Positions 54,995 to 64,000 of a DNA stretch of 64,000 nucleotides are shown here, one piece after another (within the stretch, counting starts at the first letter, position 1; each line of letters begins with the position of its first letter). The notes beneath the pieces are model-generated. The model was not told the DNA's origin and searched no databases. It was given only the letters and a program-made list of their open reading frames with translations. A program made the translations under genes and the position numbers. This DNA is from Persicitalea sp963803495 (GTDB lineage: Bacteria > Bacteroidota > Bacteroidia > Cytophagales > Spirosomataceae), in contig CAWDMP010000001.1 of assembly GCA_963803495.1 (NCBI GenBank), positions 310,001 to 374,000 on the forward strand. The letters are read 5' to 3'.

Positions 54995-55558
54995 GCATGA
55001 ATCCCGGTTTTGATCCCGAAGAAATTGCACAACTCAAGCGTGAGTGTAAGGCAGAAGGTAAGGAATTTTGTGTATGTCGATGACGGTATCGACGCTGATG
55101 AAGAGGAAAATGACGAACATGCACACGTCCAGTTCATTGGCGTGGCTAACAACCGTGAGGTCGTTTACGACGCTTTAATCTATACGTTACGGCTGCATCA
55201 TGCTACCAAAGTATACGACATGGCCCTGGAGAGGGTGCAAAAGCAAATACCCGGCTACGTATCGCCCGACGAGCGTACGATCGACGCGGAGGACGACGAG
55301 GAGAAAGACGAAGAGGCCGAGTTGTTGCTGACCGAGTACATCGAAGAAATAGAGGAGGACGAGGAACTGAAAGTGTCGGAGCACGTAGAGGTGGATCATG
55401 ATTTCGATTATGGCATTGGTCTGGAAGTAGGACTAAATCGGGATGAAATCACTGAAAAAATCATCGACGATTTCATTGCCCATTTTAATGCCGGTCGCGT
55501 GAAACTTGACAAGGGTGTGTACTCGTTCAAAAGTAGCGAAGAAGAAGACGGCTACTAG
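54995..55558 (+). CDS. Acidic hypothetical protein, one frameshift
   Basis: About 187 aa when joined. The ATG at 54995 opens MNPGFDPEEIAQLKRECKAEG, and the frame then breaks; one extra base in GGAATTTTGTG (about 55061-55068) restores it to VYVDDGIDADEEENDEHAHV. The protein is very rich in Asp and Glu, with runs such as DAEDDEEKDEEAELL and IEEIEEDEELK, and no signal or membrane helix. It alternates a structured region (VANNREVVYDALIYTLRLHHATKVYD) with acidic spacers. I do not recognise its function; it could be a metal- or protein-binding accessory. Confidence 0.6.
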
Positions 55559-55603
55559 GTTGCCATCTTGTTGTGCTGCCAAAAAAGGCGAAAGTTAAAA
55601 TTA

Positions 55604-55636
55604 AAAAGGCCTTTGGAGATTATCCAAAGGCCTTTT
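55604..55636. terminator. Bidirectional intrinsic terminator before glutamine synthetase
   Basis: 14-bp perfect stem AAAAGGCCTTTGGA / TCCAAAGGCCTTTT with a 5-base loop, between convergent genes. Confidence 0.88.
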
Positions 55637-55660
55637 CTGTGGGCTTGTAAACTCGCCTCT

Positions 55661-56674
55661 TTAAACATCGGCGGTTTTGACGGTTTTGATAATACGCGCG
55701 GCTACTTTGTAAGGGTCGGCGGCAGAGTTGGGACGGCGATCTTCGAGCCAACCCTTCCAGCCCCGCTCCACAGTGGCAATCGGAATGCGGATGGATGCCC
55801 CACGATCGGAGATACCGTAGCTGAACTGGTCGATGGACTGCGTCTCGTGCAATCCCGTCAGGCGTAGGTGGTTGTCGGCTCCGTACACTTCGATGTGTTC
55901 CTTGATGTAAGGCTCGAACGACTGGCAGATTTTGTCATACACTGCTTTGTCGCCCGCGGTGCGGAGCGTGGTGTTGGAGAAGTTGGCGTGCATACCCGAA
56001 CCGTTCCAGTCCGTTGCGCCCAGTGGTTTACAATGCCAGTTGATCGAAACGCCATAGGTCTCCCCAATTCTTTCAAGCAGGTAGCGGGCCACCCAAATCT
56101 GATCACCAGCCTCTTCGGCGCCCTTGGCAAAGATTTGAAACTCCCACTGACCGGCGGCAACTTCACCGTTGATACCTTCCACGTTCAAGCCAGCGTCAAG
56201 ACACACATCGAGATGCTCCTCGACAATATCGCGACCAAACGCATTCTTGGCACCTACCGAACAGTAGTATGGGCCTTGTGGGGCCGGGTAGCCATTGGCC
56301 GGGAAGCCCAATGGCATGTTGGTTTCAGGATCGTAGAGAAAATATTCTTGCTCGAAACCAAACCAGAAATCATTGTCTTGGTCCTCGATGGTGGCGCGGC
56401 CATTTGAGACATGCGGCGTCTTGTCGGCGTTGAGTACTTCGCACATCACCAGGTACCCGTTTTTTCTTTGGGGATCGGAGCAAATAAATACGGGCTGAAG
56501 CAGGCAGTCGGAGGAACCACCGACCGCTTGCTGTGTGGAGGAGCCATCAAACGACCACATGGGGCAATCTTCGAGCTTGCCGCTAAAATCAGCCTCAATT
56601 TTTGTTTTACTCCGCAGGCTTTGGGTAGGTTTGTACCCGTCTAACCAGATGTATTCTAGTTTGGCTTTTGACAT
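55661..56674 (-). CDS. glnII: Glutamine synthetase, type II (eukaryotic-like)
   Basis: 337-aa GSII enzyme making glutamine from glutamate, ammonia and ATP. Signatures include DGSSTQQAVGGSSD, FGFEQEYF, GINGEVAAGQWEFQI and SGMHANFSN, and the HETQSIDQFSYGISDRGASI block ends the catalytic core. GSII is much shorter than bacterial GSI (about 450-470 aa) and GSIII (about 700). Its length is normal for GSII. Single gene. Confidence 0.95.
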   Translation of the reverse strand: MSKAKLEYIWLDGYKPTQSLRSKTKIEADFSGKLEDCPMWSFDGSSTQQAVGGSSDCLLQPVFICSDPQRKNGYLVMCEVLNADKTPHVSNGRATIEDQDNDFWFGFEQEYFLYDPETNMPLGFPANGYPAPQGPYYCSVGAKNAFGRDIVEEHLDVCLDAGLNVEGINGEVAAGQWEFQIFAKGAEEAGDQIWVARYLLERIGETYGVSINWHCKPLGATDWNGSGMHANFSNTTLRTAGDKAVYDKICQSFEPYIKEHIEVYGADNHLRLTGLHETQSIDQFSYGISDRGASIRIPIATVERGWKGWLEDRRPNSAADPYKVAARIIKTVKTADV

Positions 56675-56875
56675 AGTGTTAAAGTAGGGATATTTAAATG
56701 TTTATGCTTTTTGCAATACAATAATAGCGGATGAAGTTAATTTTATAAAATTAAATCTAACAAAAGATACCTGCCGCATTAATATTGTTGGGTTTGTTGT
56801 AATATTTAAAGGAATTCATGACCTATTCTATTAATCGTAAATTGCCTTCCAACTATCCGCGCTCCGGCTGGACCA

Positions 56876-57586
56876 ATGCATCTATTCTTTCAGAACAACC
56901 TGTCTAAGAAATGTCTGATAGATGAGGAGGCCCGTCATTGCGCCAAGGTACTTCGCTTTCGACCCCGCGACCGCGTCGCGGTCACCGATGGGGCAGGTAC
57001 CGAAGTGATCGCGATCCTCACATCCATCGATTCTAAGAAATGCACTTTCGAAATAGAAAGTGAGCGACTGGTACCGCCGCCTGCGCACCGGATCAATATG
57101 GCGGTTTGTCCGACCCGCAAGGCAGAAAGAAATGAATGGATGGTCGAAAAAATGACTGAATTGGGGTTGTCGGAACTCAACTTCGTGGTGTCGGAGCATA
57201 CCCACCACGAAACCATCAATCGGGTAGTGAATCTTGACCGTTTAAATCGCATCGCGCTGTCGGCCATGAAGCAGTCTCAGCGATACTATTTGCCAAAAAT
57301 TAATGTTTTTACCTCGCTCGCTGCATATCTCGATGCAGTCGATGCACCGGAGCGGTACATTGCCTATCTGGCTGACGGGGAAGAACCGGATCACCTGCTC
57401 CATAAGCTAAAGCCTCAGTTGCCCGTCTCGATTCTTATTGGACCCGAAGGCGATTTCAGTAAATCTGAAATCGAAGCTGCTTTTGCCGCTGATTTTGCGC
57501 CGGTGTCGCTCGGTGCACACCGCCTTCGCACCGAAACCGCAGCCGTGGTTGCCTGCCACGCGGCAAATTTAGCGCAAATATTGTGA
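56876..57586 (+). CDS. rsmE: 16S rRNA (uracil-1498-N3)-methyltransferase
   Basis: 236-aa SPOUT-class methyltransferase. The N-terminal PUA-like portion reads ARHCAKVLRFRPRDRVAVTDG; the C-terminal knot carries LIGPEGDFSKSEIEA and LGAHRLRTETAAVVACHAA. Length is normal. It is 44 bases before the DUF4159 gene. Confidence 0.93.
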   Translation: MHLFFQNNLSKKCLIDEEARHCAKVLRFRPRDRVAVTDGAGTEVIAILTSIDSKKCTFEIESERLVPPPAHRINMAVCPTRKAERNEWMVEKMTELGLSELNFVVSEHTHHETINRVVNLDRLNRIALSAMKQSQRYYLPKINVFTSLAAYLDAVDAPERYIAYLADGEEPDHLLHKLKPQLPVSILIGPEGDFSKSEIEAAFAADFAPVSLGAHRLRTETAAVVACHAANLAQIL

Positions 57587-57630
57587 CAGGTACCCAAACA
57601 TTCACACGCGTGCAAGCGTTAAGATAACCC

Positions 57631-58296
57631 ATGAAGTCTACCAGAATTCTCCCGTTTTTCATCACACTTTTGTTTATGGGACAACTGGGCTTTGCCCAGG
57701 CATCCTACAAGATCGCCAAGCTGAAATACGGCGGCGGTGGTGATTGGTACGCTAACAAAACTTCGCTGCCCAACCTGATCAAGTTTTGCAATGCCCAGCT
57801 CAAAATGAACATTCATCCCGATGAAGACATCGTGGAAGTAGGCAGCACCGACCTTTTTCAGTACCCCTTTGTGCACATGACGGGCCACGGCAACGTCGTG
57901 TTCAGCGACGCCGAGGCCCGTAATCTCCGACAATACCTGGAATCTGGCGGTTTTTTGCACATCGACGACAATTACGGTCTCGATAAATTCATACGCCGGG
58001 AGATGAAAAAGGTGTTCCCCGAGCTTTCATTTATCGAGTTGCCCTTCAACCATCCCGTCTACCACCAGAAATATAATTTTCCCAATGGTCTGCCCAAAAT
58101 TCACCTGCACGACGAAAAGGCAGCGCAGGGTTTTGGATTGATCCACAAGGGCCGGCTGGTGTGTTACTATTCTTTCGAGAGTGATCTGGGGAATGGTTGG
58201 GAAGATCAGAGCGTTTATAATGATCCCGAGGAAATAAGAATGAAGGCACTCCGTATGGGAGCCAATCTGCTCGATTACGCCACCACGGTTTTTTAG
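57631..58296 (+). CDS. DUF4159 family secreted protein
   Basis: 221 aa with a signal peptide (ends near GFAQA). The DUF4159 features are KLKYGGGGDWYANKTSL, FVHMTGHGNVVFSDAE and LESGGFLHIDDNYGLDKF. The fold resembles a glutamine-amidotransferase-like Rossmann domain without its catalytic Cys. Members often sit with MoxR/gliding-type clusters in Bacteroidota; none is visible here. Function unknown. Confidence 0.88.
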   Translation: MKSTRILPFFITLLFMGQLGFAQASYKIAKLKYGGGGDWYANKTSLPNLIKFCNAQLKMNIHPDEDIVEVGSTDLFQYPFVHMTGHGNVVFSDAEARNLRQYLESGGFLHIDDNYGLDKFIRREMKKVFPELSFIELPFNHPVYHQKYNFPNGLPKIHLHDEKAAQGFGLIHKGRLVCYYSFESDLGNGWEDQSVYNDPEEIRMKALRMGANLLDYATTVF

Positions 58297-58308
58297 TGCC
58301 TCAGAACC

Positions 58309-58338
58309 TTGTGTAGCCGGGCTTTCCTGTTATTTTTG
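58309..58338 (+). promoter_or_regulatory. Consensus promoter of the desaturase gene
   Basis: TTG at 58309-58311, 19-base spacer, TATTTTTG at 58331-58338. Exact -33/-7 fit for Bacteroidota; start codon 37 bases downstream. Confidence 0.75.
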
Positions 58339-58375
58339 TGCAATTTTTAGTAGTAGTCTTTTCTAAATTCAATCT

Positions 58376-59140
58376 ATGTACGCCGTCATTGCCGCATTCG
58401 TGGGCCATTGGTACCTCTCGCTTTTTTGCCAGACATTCTTCCTGCACCGCTATTCCGCCCACAAAATGTTCAAAATGAACAAGTCCTGGGAGCGTTTTTT
58501 CTATTTGCTTACCTACTTATCGCAAGGTTCTTCCTACCTCAGCCCGCGTGCCTACGCCATCTTGCACCGGATGCACCATGCTTTCAGCGATACGGAGCGC
58601 GACCCACACTCTCCACACCATACCAAAAACGTGTTCACGATGATGTGGGAAACCAAGGACATATACAATGCGGTACTAAACCGCAAGAAGTCGATCGAAA
58701 CGAGGTTCGAGCGCAACTACCCCGAATGGCGGTTGATCGAAAGACTTGGTGATTCCTGGACTTCGCGGATTGTTTGGATCGTGCTGTATTCGTTTTTTTA
58801 CGTGATGGCCTACCTTTATTTGGACATGCACTGGATTTTCTTCTTCCTGCTGCCTATTCATTTTTTGATGGGTCCGATTCACGGAGCGATCGTCAACTGG
58901 AGCGGACACAAGTACGGGTACCAAAATTTTGACAATCAGGACAAATCGAAAAATTCTTTGATCGTCGACTTCTTGATGATGGGCGAATTGTTTCAAAACA
59001 ATCACCACAAGCGCCCCAATTCGATCAATTTTGGTTCTAAATGGTTCGAGTTCGACCCCACCTACCCGGTCATCAAGTTGCTGCACCGGGCCAAGATCAT
59101 TCAGATTAGAAAAAAGGATGAGGTACTTGTGAAGCATTAA
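58376..59140 (+). CDS. Membrane fatty-acid (acyl-CoA type) desaturase
   Basis: 254 aa with about four membrane helices. The three His boxes that bind the di-iron centre are HRYSAH, HRMHHAFSD and NNHHKRPN, in the right order and spacing. Introduces a double bond into a membrane acyl chain using oxygen. The N-terminus is short relative to the family, which usually has an extra helix. Its own promoter suggests independent control, possibly by temperature. Confidence 0.9.
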   Translation: MYAVIAAFVGHWYLSLFCQTFFLHRYSAHKMFKMNKSWERFFYLLTYLSQGSSYLSPRAYAILHRMHHAFSDTERDPHSPHHTKNVFTMMWETKDIYNAVLNRKKSIETRFERNYPEWRLIERLGDSWTSRIVWIVLYSFFYVMAYLYLDMHWIFFFLLPIHFLMGPIHGAIVNWSGHKYGYQNFDNQDKSKNSLIVDFLMMGELFQNNHHKRPNSINFGSKWFEFDPTYPVIKLLHRAKIIQIRKKDEVLVKH

Positions 59141-59169
59141 GCTTGGCGGAATCCCCGACGAAACGATAA

Positions 59170-59200
59170 AAAAGGCAGACGTGAATCACGTCTGCCTTTT
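59170..59200. terminator. Intrinsic terminator after the desaturase gene
   Basis: 14-bp perfect stem AAAAGGCAGACGTG / CACGTCTGCCTTTT with a 3-base loop. Confidence 0.88.
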
Positions 59201-59347
59201 CCCTTATAAACACCACAAAAAATAATATATCGGTCGGCGCTTCGGTGAATCGGTAAAAATCCCTACCTGCAGCTTCGGTTGATTTTATCTTTGTTCAAAG
59301 ATGCACCACAATACTTAGAATGGTATTAATATGGGATTAGAATATCC

Positions 59348-60715
59348 TTAGATGTGCAGAAACTTTAACACGAATCGCGTACCGGTGGGTACATTGGGCA
59401 ATATGCTGATGGTGCCATTGTGAAGTTTGATGATTCGGTCGACTAGCGAAAGCCCAATGCCGGAGCCTTTCACCTGGGCAGTGTTCTCACCGCGATAGAA
59501 GGGCTGGAACACCAGATTTTGGTCCTCCGCCTGAATACCTTTGCCGTTATCGGCGAATTCGATGGTTACGTGGGACTGACTAGCCACCAGATTAACCTGG
59601 ACCGATTTGTCGCTGGAAAATTTGCAGGCATTCTCCATCAAATTGATAAAAGCGGTACGCAGTAGGGTAGGGTTCCCCACGATTTCGAGCCAGGTGTCGT
59701 CTTCGGGAAGCGAGTCGAGGCTGTTGATAATTTTGTAGGACTTATTAGCCTGGGCCAAGTTGGTACGGGCATCCCACAGCATTTCGTCCAATCGCACGCG
59801 CTCGGTCAACATCTCGCGTTGGTTTTCGCTCACCTTGGCGAGCTCCATCAGTGAATTGGACAGTTGGCTCAATTCCTGAATATCTTCCAAAACCGAATGC
59901 AAGGTACTCTGGTAGGCCTCTACCGACCGCGATTGCAGCAGACTCACTTCCAGCTGAGAGCTGATCTTGGTGAGCGGGTTCTTCATTTCGTGCGAGACAT
60001 TCGCGATGAAAGTTTTTTGGATTTGAAAAGCGTACTCGATACGGTCAAGTAATTTGTTGAACGTCGTGGTAAGTCGACCGATTTCGTCCTGCTGATTAGG
60101 TACTTCGAGCCGGGTATCGAGCTTTTGGGGGAGAATTCCCTCCACCTCGTTCATTACCCTGGAAATAGGCAACAGGGCGCGTTCCGAAAATATAAGCCCT
60201 GATATGGCCACAATTGCTGATATCACCAGAAATATAATCCCCAGTACCGTGCGCAGGTTGCTCAGGTTGATGTCGCCGATCACATCCGGCGCACCCAAAA
60301 CCACCACCGCCTTGCCAAAGGGGTACCTGTACGAGAGTCCCACTACCTTATAATCGCCGTCCTTGTACCGTATCTGGTCGGAGCGCCTGATCTCGTTCAG
60401 CCAAAATTTTGAGATATGCAGTGAAAGGGAGTCGGTATTCGAGTACATGAGCCGATTCCGTTCGTCGAAAATGACTACGTTTTCGTTAAAGATCAGATCC
60501 CGACTCGATTTGTCGAAAACTTTCAGCATATCGGAGTTGACCTGCGGTTCGCTGAGCAGCAGCCGGGCCGACGAGCGGGCTTTGGATTGCAGCCGCTCGT
60601 AAAAATCCTCGTTTGTATTGAGGTAGGTAAAATAGTAGATCGCCAGAAAAGACAACAGCAAAATACTGCTGACCAGCACCGCAAACTGAATCGTGAGCCG
60701 GGTTCTGATCTGCAT
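59348..60715 (-). CDS. Sensor histidine kinase
   Basis: 455-aa membrane kinase. Two hydrophobic helices (about residues 9-28 and 163-183) flank a periplasmic sensor. A HAMP domain follows, then HisKA with NVSHEMKNPLTKISSQLE (phospho-His) and the ATPase with NACKF, DNGKGIQ and GIGLSLV. It is 3 bases after its response-regulator gene. The overall form is that of CusS/ArlS-like kinases; signal unknown. Confidence 0.93.
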   Translation of the reverse strand: MQIRTRLTIQFAVLVSSILLLSFLAIYYFTYLNTNEDFYERLQSKARSSARLLLSEPQVNSDMLKVFDKSSRDLIFNENVVIFDERNRLMYSNTDSLSLHISKFWLNEIRRSDQIRYKDGDYKVVGLSYRYPFGKAVVVLGAPDVIGDINLSNLRTVLGIIFLVISAIVAISGLIFSERALLPISRVMNEVEGILPQKLDTRLEVPNQQDEIGRLTTTFNKLLDRIEYAFQIQKTFIANVSHEMKNPLTKISSQLEVSLLQSRSVEAYQSTLHSVLEDIQELSQLSNSLMELAKVSENQREMLTERVRLDEMLWDARTNLAQANKSYKIINSLDSLPEDDTWLEIVGNPTLLRTAFINLMENACKFSSDKSVQVNLVASQSHVTIEFADNGKGIQAEDQNLVFQPFYRGENTAQVKGSGIGLSLVDRIIKLHNGTISILPNVPTGTRFVLKFLHI

Positions 60716-60718
60716 CGC

Positions 60719-61396
60719 CTATTCTGTTTTTAGCACGTAGCCCATACCGAACTGGGTATGAATCAGTTTGGACTCAAAATCACGGTCCACCTTCTTGCGA
60801 AGGTAGTTGACGTAGACTTCAATGATGTTGGTGCCGCTGTCAAAATCGATTTCCCAAACCTGCTCGGCAATCTCAGCCTTCGAAATCACCCGGCCCTGGT
60901 GCCTGATAAGGTACACCAGAAGATTGAACTCACGGGCGGTCAATTCGATCTTCTTATCAGCCCGAATCACCGTTTTTGCGTCCAGGTTTACTTCCAGGTC
61001 GGCAAAACGAATGCTTTGGGAAGTCGTGTTCACCATACCGCCGCGTTTGGTCAGGGCACGCACCCGCGCCAGTAGTTCCTTAAATTCGAACGGCTTGACC
61101 AAGTAGTCGTCGGCCCCGGCGTCGAAACCGATCACCTTGTCGTCGGTGGTACCCAGCGCGGTAAGCATGAGAATAGGCGTTTGGTGGCCCGACTCCCGCA
61201 ACTCCCGGCACAGCTCGATGCCGTTGAGTCCCGGCATGATGATGTCGCTCACGATCAACTGATAATTGTTGCGAAGGGCCAGCTGCTTGCCTATCAGCCC
61301 GTCATAGGCTACATCCACCAGGTAGCCGTTCTCTTCCAGTCCCTGTTTCAGCGACTGCACGGTTTTGGGCTCGTCTTCGATCAGCAGTAGGTTCAT
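60719..61396 (-). CDS. OmpR-family response regulator
   Basis: 225 aa. Receiver domain with the acid pair (LLIEDEPKTV), phospho-Asp in LIVSDIIMPGLNG and the switch Lys in DDYLVKPFEFKEL. C-terminal winged helix (LTAREFNLLVYLIRHQG, FDSGTNIIEVYVNYLRKKV). Its start overlaps the nucleotidase stop by 4 bases. Confidence 0.94.
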   Translation of the reverse strand: MNLLLIEDEPKTVQSLKQGLEENGYLVDVAYDGLIGKQLALRNNYQLIVSDIIMPGLNGIELCRELRESGHQTPILMLTALGTTDDKVIGFDAGADDYLVKPFEFKELLARVRALTKRGGMVNTTSQSIRFADLEVNLDAKTVIRADKKIELTAREFNLLVYLIRHQGRVISKAEIAEQVWEIDFDSGTNIIEVYVNYLRKKVDRDFESKLIHTQFGMGYVLKTE

Positions 61397-61928
61397 GATT
61401 TGGGTAGAAACATTTCACCGATTTCGCGCCAGTTGGCCACGCGCGGGTAGGCGGTTTCGTTTAAGTTGTGCGGTGCTGAGTACAAGATACCTTTTCCGGT
61501 AAATGAAATCATGTTTTTAAGGTGATCGTCGATCAGGTAATCCGAGGCAATGATGCTTTTATCGCCACAGAAAACGATGTTGGACCAGGGGATGAAGGGA
61601 AAATGCTCGGCAAGCCAATCGTACTTTTCACGAAATGAGTTAGGGAATTCCATCGCGGCCGTGGCGATGTAGATCTCGTAATAGTTGGATAATTCCTGCA
61701 CCATCGCGACCGCGTCTTCCATCACGGGAATGTCCAGGAAAAAGCCGGGTTGCTTCACGTATTCGTAGCACCTTACTCATCTGCTTGGGATGCAGCAGAT
61801 TCGCGCAGCGGGTGCACCCGAAAATCGCTTTCAAGATGATTGAATTCGAAACGTTGGAGCGCAAATTCAATGAGCTTGCCGTGGGTGTCGGCAAGCACGT
61901 CGTCCATGTCGAGGGTGATTCTAAGCAT
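61393..61928 (-). CDS. 5'(3')-deoxyribonucleotidase-type HAD phosphatase, two frameshifts
   Basis: Correct start is ATG 61928, overlapping the E2 stop by one base. It opens MLRITLDMDDVLADTHGKL, where DMDDV is the catalytic HAD motif. The frame must shift twice: near 61798-61803 (…HPLRE to LLHPKQMSKV) and near 61764-61770 (…KV to YEYVKQPGFFLD), each explained by one extra base. Downstream, EIYIATAAMEFPNSFREKYD and the acidic SDYLIDDHLKNM match the 5'-nucleotidase type C (NT5C-like) family. About 178 aa when joined, the usual length. Confidence 0.88.
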
Positions 61929-63274
61929 TAGGCAATGGTTCGGTTAGGGTCGAATTCTTCCAGATTGTCGGATACCCGTTTTAGAAACAAGCCACCCAAC
62001 GAGCCATCCACTACACGGTGGTCGTAGGAGTGGGAGATGAACATCTTTTGTCGGATACCCAAAAGATCGCCCTGTGGCGTTTCGATGACGGCAGGTTTCT
62101 TCACGATCGCCCCAAACGCCATGATAGCTACCTGGGGCTGAACGATCACGGGAGTACCCATCAGATTGCCAAAGGTACCGATGTTAGAGATGGTATAGGT
62201 ACCACCCGCCAAATCATCCGCCTTCAACTTGCCGTTCCGGGCGCGTTCGGCCAGGTCGTTCACCTTTTTGGCCAGTCCGACCAGGCTATATTGATCGGCC
62301 TGATGAATTACGGGTACGATCAGATTACCGTCCGGCAGGGCTACGCCCATGCCGATATTGATGTCTTTACGAACCAACAGGTTATCCCCTTCCACCGACA
62401 CGTTGATCAACGGAAAATCCCGAATGGCCCTGACCACGGCATCGATCATAATCGGGGTGTAGGTGATCGAAGTACCGTTCTGCTGCCGGAACGCATGTTT
62501 GTTTTTCTCACGCCACTGCACGATAGCCGTCATGTCGGTCTCGATAAACGAAGTCACGTGCGCCGAAATATTCTGTGAATCTTTCATGCGCTGCGCGATA
62601 ATCTTCCTCATACGGTTCATCGCCTGAATTTCAACCCCGCCGGTCTTGGCAGGCATGGCGGTCGAAACCAAGTCCGTACTATTCGTTTGCTTTTCCAGAA
62701 AACGAACCAGGTCATGCTTAGTAACGCGTGCTTCGGCACCCGTACCCTGAATCTTGACCAGCGCTTCCATACTAATTCCTTCTTCTTTGGCAATACTCAG
62801 TACCAGCGGCGAGAAGAATCCGTTGTTGGCTTCGTTGCCGGTGGCCAGTCGTGGCGGCAGCGCCACGCGGTTGCTCAGGGTAGGAAGTCCCAGGGCCAAC
62901 ATTTGCTCCGCCAGTTTTTCAGCGTCTTCATCGGCTTCAACGTCAATAGGTTGCGGATGAGCATCCGATTCGTCGCCAGTCGAAGCGTCGGGGATTTCGG
63001 TGGACAAAGCGATTTGAGGATCAGTTCCGGAATCGGCCACTTCGAGGCGGGCGATGGGTTGTCCGATTTCGACGGTCTCGCCCTCACTAACAAGTACCTC
63101 CACAATGACGCCCGACACCGGACAGGGCACCTCGGTGTCGACTTTGTCCGTCGCGACTTCCAGAATAGAGTCGTCCGCTTCCACCGTATCGCCCGCTTGT
63201 TTGAGCCAGCCCAGCACGGTGCATTCCATAATGCTTTCACCCATTGGGGGCATCACCATTTCAATTATATTCAT
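61928..63274 (-). CDS. 2-oxo acid dehydrogenase E2 (dihydrolipoyl acyltransferase)
   Basis: 448 aa. The lipoyl domain has its acceptor Lys in EVATDKVDTEVP. A linker rich in Asp/Glu leads to the subunit-binding domain (FSPLVLSIAKEEGISMEALV) and then the catalytic core with HRVVDGSLGG (active-site His and Asp) and SYTPIMI-like strands. Which complex (pyruvate, branched-chain or 2-oxoglutarate) is unclear since E1 and E3 are not next to it. Follows cinA by 27 bases. Confidence 0.92.
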   Translation of the reverse strand: MNIIEMVMPPMGESIMECTVLGWLKQAGDTVEADDSILEVATDKVDTEVPCPVSGVIVEVLVSEGETVEIGQPIARLEVADSGTDPQIALSTEIPDASTGDESDAHPQPIDVEADEDAEKLAEQMLALGLPTLSNRVALPPRLATGNEANNGFFSPLVLSIAKEEGISMEALVKIQGTGAEARVTKHDLVRFLEKQTNSTDLVSTAMPAKTGGVEIQAMNRMRKIIAQRMKDSQNISAHVTSFIETDMTAIVQWREKNKHAFRQQNGTSITYTPIMIDAVVRAIRDFPLINVSVEGDNLLVRKDINIGMGVALPDGNLIVPVIHQADQYSLVGLAKKVNDLAERARNGKLKADDLAGGTYTISNIGTFGNLMGTPVIVQPQVAIMAFGAIVKKPAVIETPQGDLLGIRQKMFISHSYDHRVVDGSLGGLFLKRVSDNLEEFDPNRTIA

Positions 63275-63301
63275 AGCTTTATTCGGTTCGAGCGCGGATT
63301 T

Positions 63302-64000
63302 TTAATTTTCGCCAATATTTTTTCTCAACAAATCCAGCACATAGGTCGTCGTGAGTTCGGTATTGACCTGCCGGTACTTGCCCAGGGTAAGCAAGCGCGC
63401 GGTGGTACCTTCGGGGCCGGCGCAGGCAATCCAAATCGTCCCGACGGGTTTCTCAGCAGTACCACCACCGGGACCGGCGATTCCGCTGGTGGCGATGCCG
63501 TAGGTACTGTCCATCAACTTTCTCACGCCCTTAGCCATCGCCTTTACCACTGCTTCGCTCACCGCACCGTGAATGAGCAAATCTGATTCGGCCACTCCCA
63601 GCGTCGCTACCTTTATACTATTGTCGTAGGCCACTACTGTACCTTTAAAGTAGCGCGAAGCACCGGGTATACTCGTAATTTTATGAGCCACAAAGCCGCC
63701 GGTGCAGCTCTCAGCGGTACTCAGTGTGGCATTTTGGTCGATCAGTAATTGCCCGATCAACCACTTCAAGATCGTCTTCACCAAAGCCGTACACAAATTT
63801 TTCGATCATTGGCATGACCCGGCGGGTTTCCTCGTCCAGCTCGCCGAGGAGACGGGCGTCGTCGGTACCCGTGGCCGTAAGCCGCAGGCGCACCTGTCCG
63901 AAATGGGGAAGGTAGGCCAGCTTGATGTGAGGCGGTAGCGAATCCTCCCAGCTTTCGATGGTTTCGGCCAGAAAAGACTCCCCGATGCCGATCGTACGGA
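63302..64000 (-). CDS. cinA: CinA-family protein, N-terminus outside the window, one frameshift
   Basis: CinA has a molybdopterin-binding-like N-terminal domain and a C-terminal nicotinamide-nucleotide amidohydrolase (PncC) domain. The C-terminal domain here is clear: STAESCTGGFVAHKITSIPG, GVAESDLLIHGAVS and GIATSGIAGPGGGTAEKP. The part beyond 63796 continues in another frame (GIGESFLAETIESWED…FGEDDLEVV), and one extra base in GTGGTTGATCGGG (about 63764-63770) joins them. The true start lies past 64000. Confidence 0.88.

Noticed and set aside
43755..63770. Frame breaks placed at GATC sites, as if caused by Dam methylation
   Set aside because: Three breaks (cusA, first in cusB, cinA) touch GATC, but dnaE, the nucleotidase, the acidic protein and others do not, so no consistent rule.

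Overview
The window is bacterial chromosome, almost certainly from the Bacteroidota and most likely the Cytophagales (Spirosomataceae/Cytophagaceae-like). Supporting this are a SusC/SusD pair with an FG-GAP/UnbV lipoprotein and a DUF5107 TPR protein, a DUF3347-type copper module, starts without Shine-Dalgarno sites, several TTG starts, and promoters of the phylum's -33 TTG / -7 TAnnTTTG type. No tRNA, rRNA, CRISPR array, integrase or IS element was seen. Family assignments come from recognising motifs by eye; no database was searched.

Layout. 1-2165: truncated, frameshifted PIG-L deacetylase. 2353-4998: membrane pyrophosphatase fused to an OmpA domain. 5077-17841: surface glycan/nutrient-type locus on the minus strand (SusC, SusD, SGNH hydrolase, DUF5107-TPR, FG-GAP/UnbV), split by a plus-strand Uma2-type gene. 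18163-21322: minus-strand housekeeping operon trpS-PAP2-prs-rplY with a terminator. 21555-26386: DUF2461, dnaE and thioredoxin. 26611-27511: AT-rich two-gene cassette of unknown function. 27551-29356: GT39-type glycosyltransferase. 29232-35704: compact minus-strand operon of an esterase, an ATP-grasp enzyme with a histone-H1-like tail, a GCS2-type carboxylate-amine ligase, a class I glutamine amidotransferase, a second divergent ATP-grasp-like protein and a class III aminotransferase. Another esterase diverges from it at 35796. 36710-38750: a small protein and a large secreted esterase. 38852-50113: copper/silver resistance island (multicopper oxidase, CusA, CusC, CopB-type ATPase, CusB-DUF3347, DUF3347 lipoprotein). 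50149-51648: divergent acyl-CoA reductase and ferredoxin. 52013-59140: porin, mtaB, acidic protein, GSII, rsmE, DUF4159 and desaturase. 59348-64000: minus-strand operon cinA-E2-nucleotidase-response regulator-histidine kinase.

How genes work together. The copper island is a complete periplasmic detoxification set: an oxidase, a tripartite RND pump, an inner-membrane P-type ATPase and metal-handling accessory domains. The 29-36 kb operon combines enzyme classes that make amide bonds (two ATP-grasp, one GCS2), supply ammonia or trim glutamyl groups (GATase), move amino groups (aminotransferase) and cleave esters. I infer a small-molecule or peptide amide pathway whose product is unknown; it is my leading candidate for an undescribed system.

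Sequence quality. At least ten apparent single-base insertions, one deletion and one nonsense codon interrupt otherwise well-conserved genes, including essential dnaE. I read these mainly as sequencing or assembly errors, so interrupted genes are reported as single loci with the break points stated.
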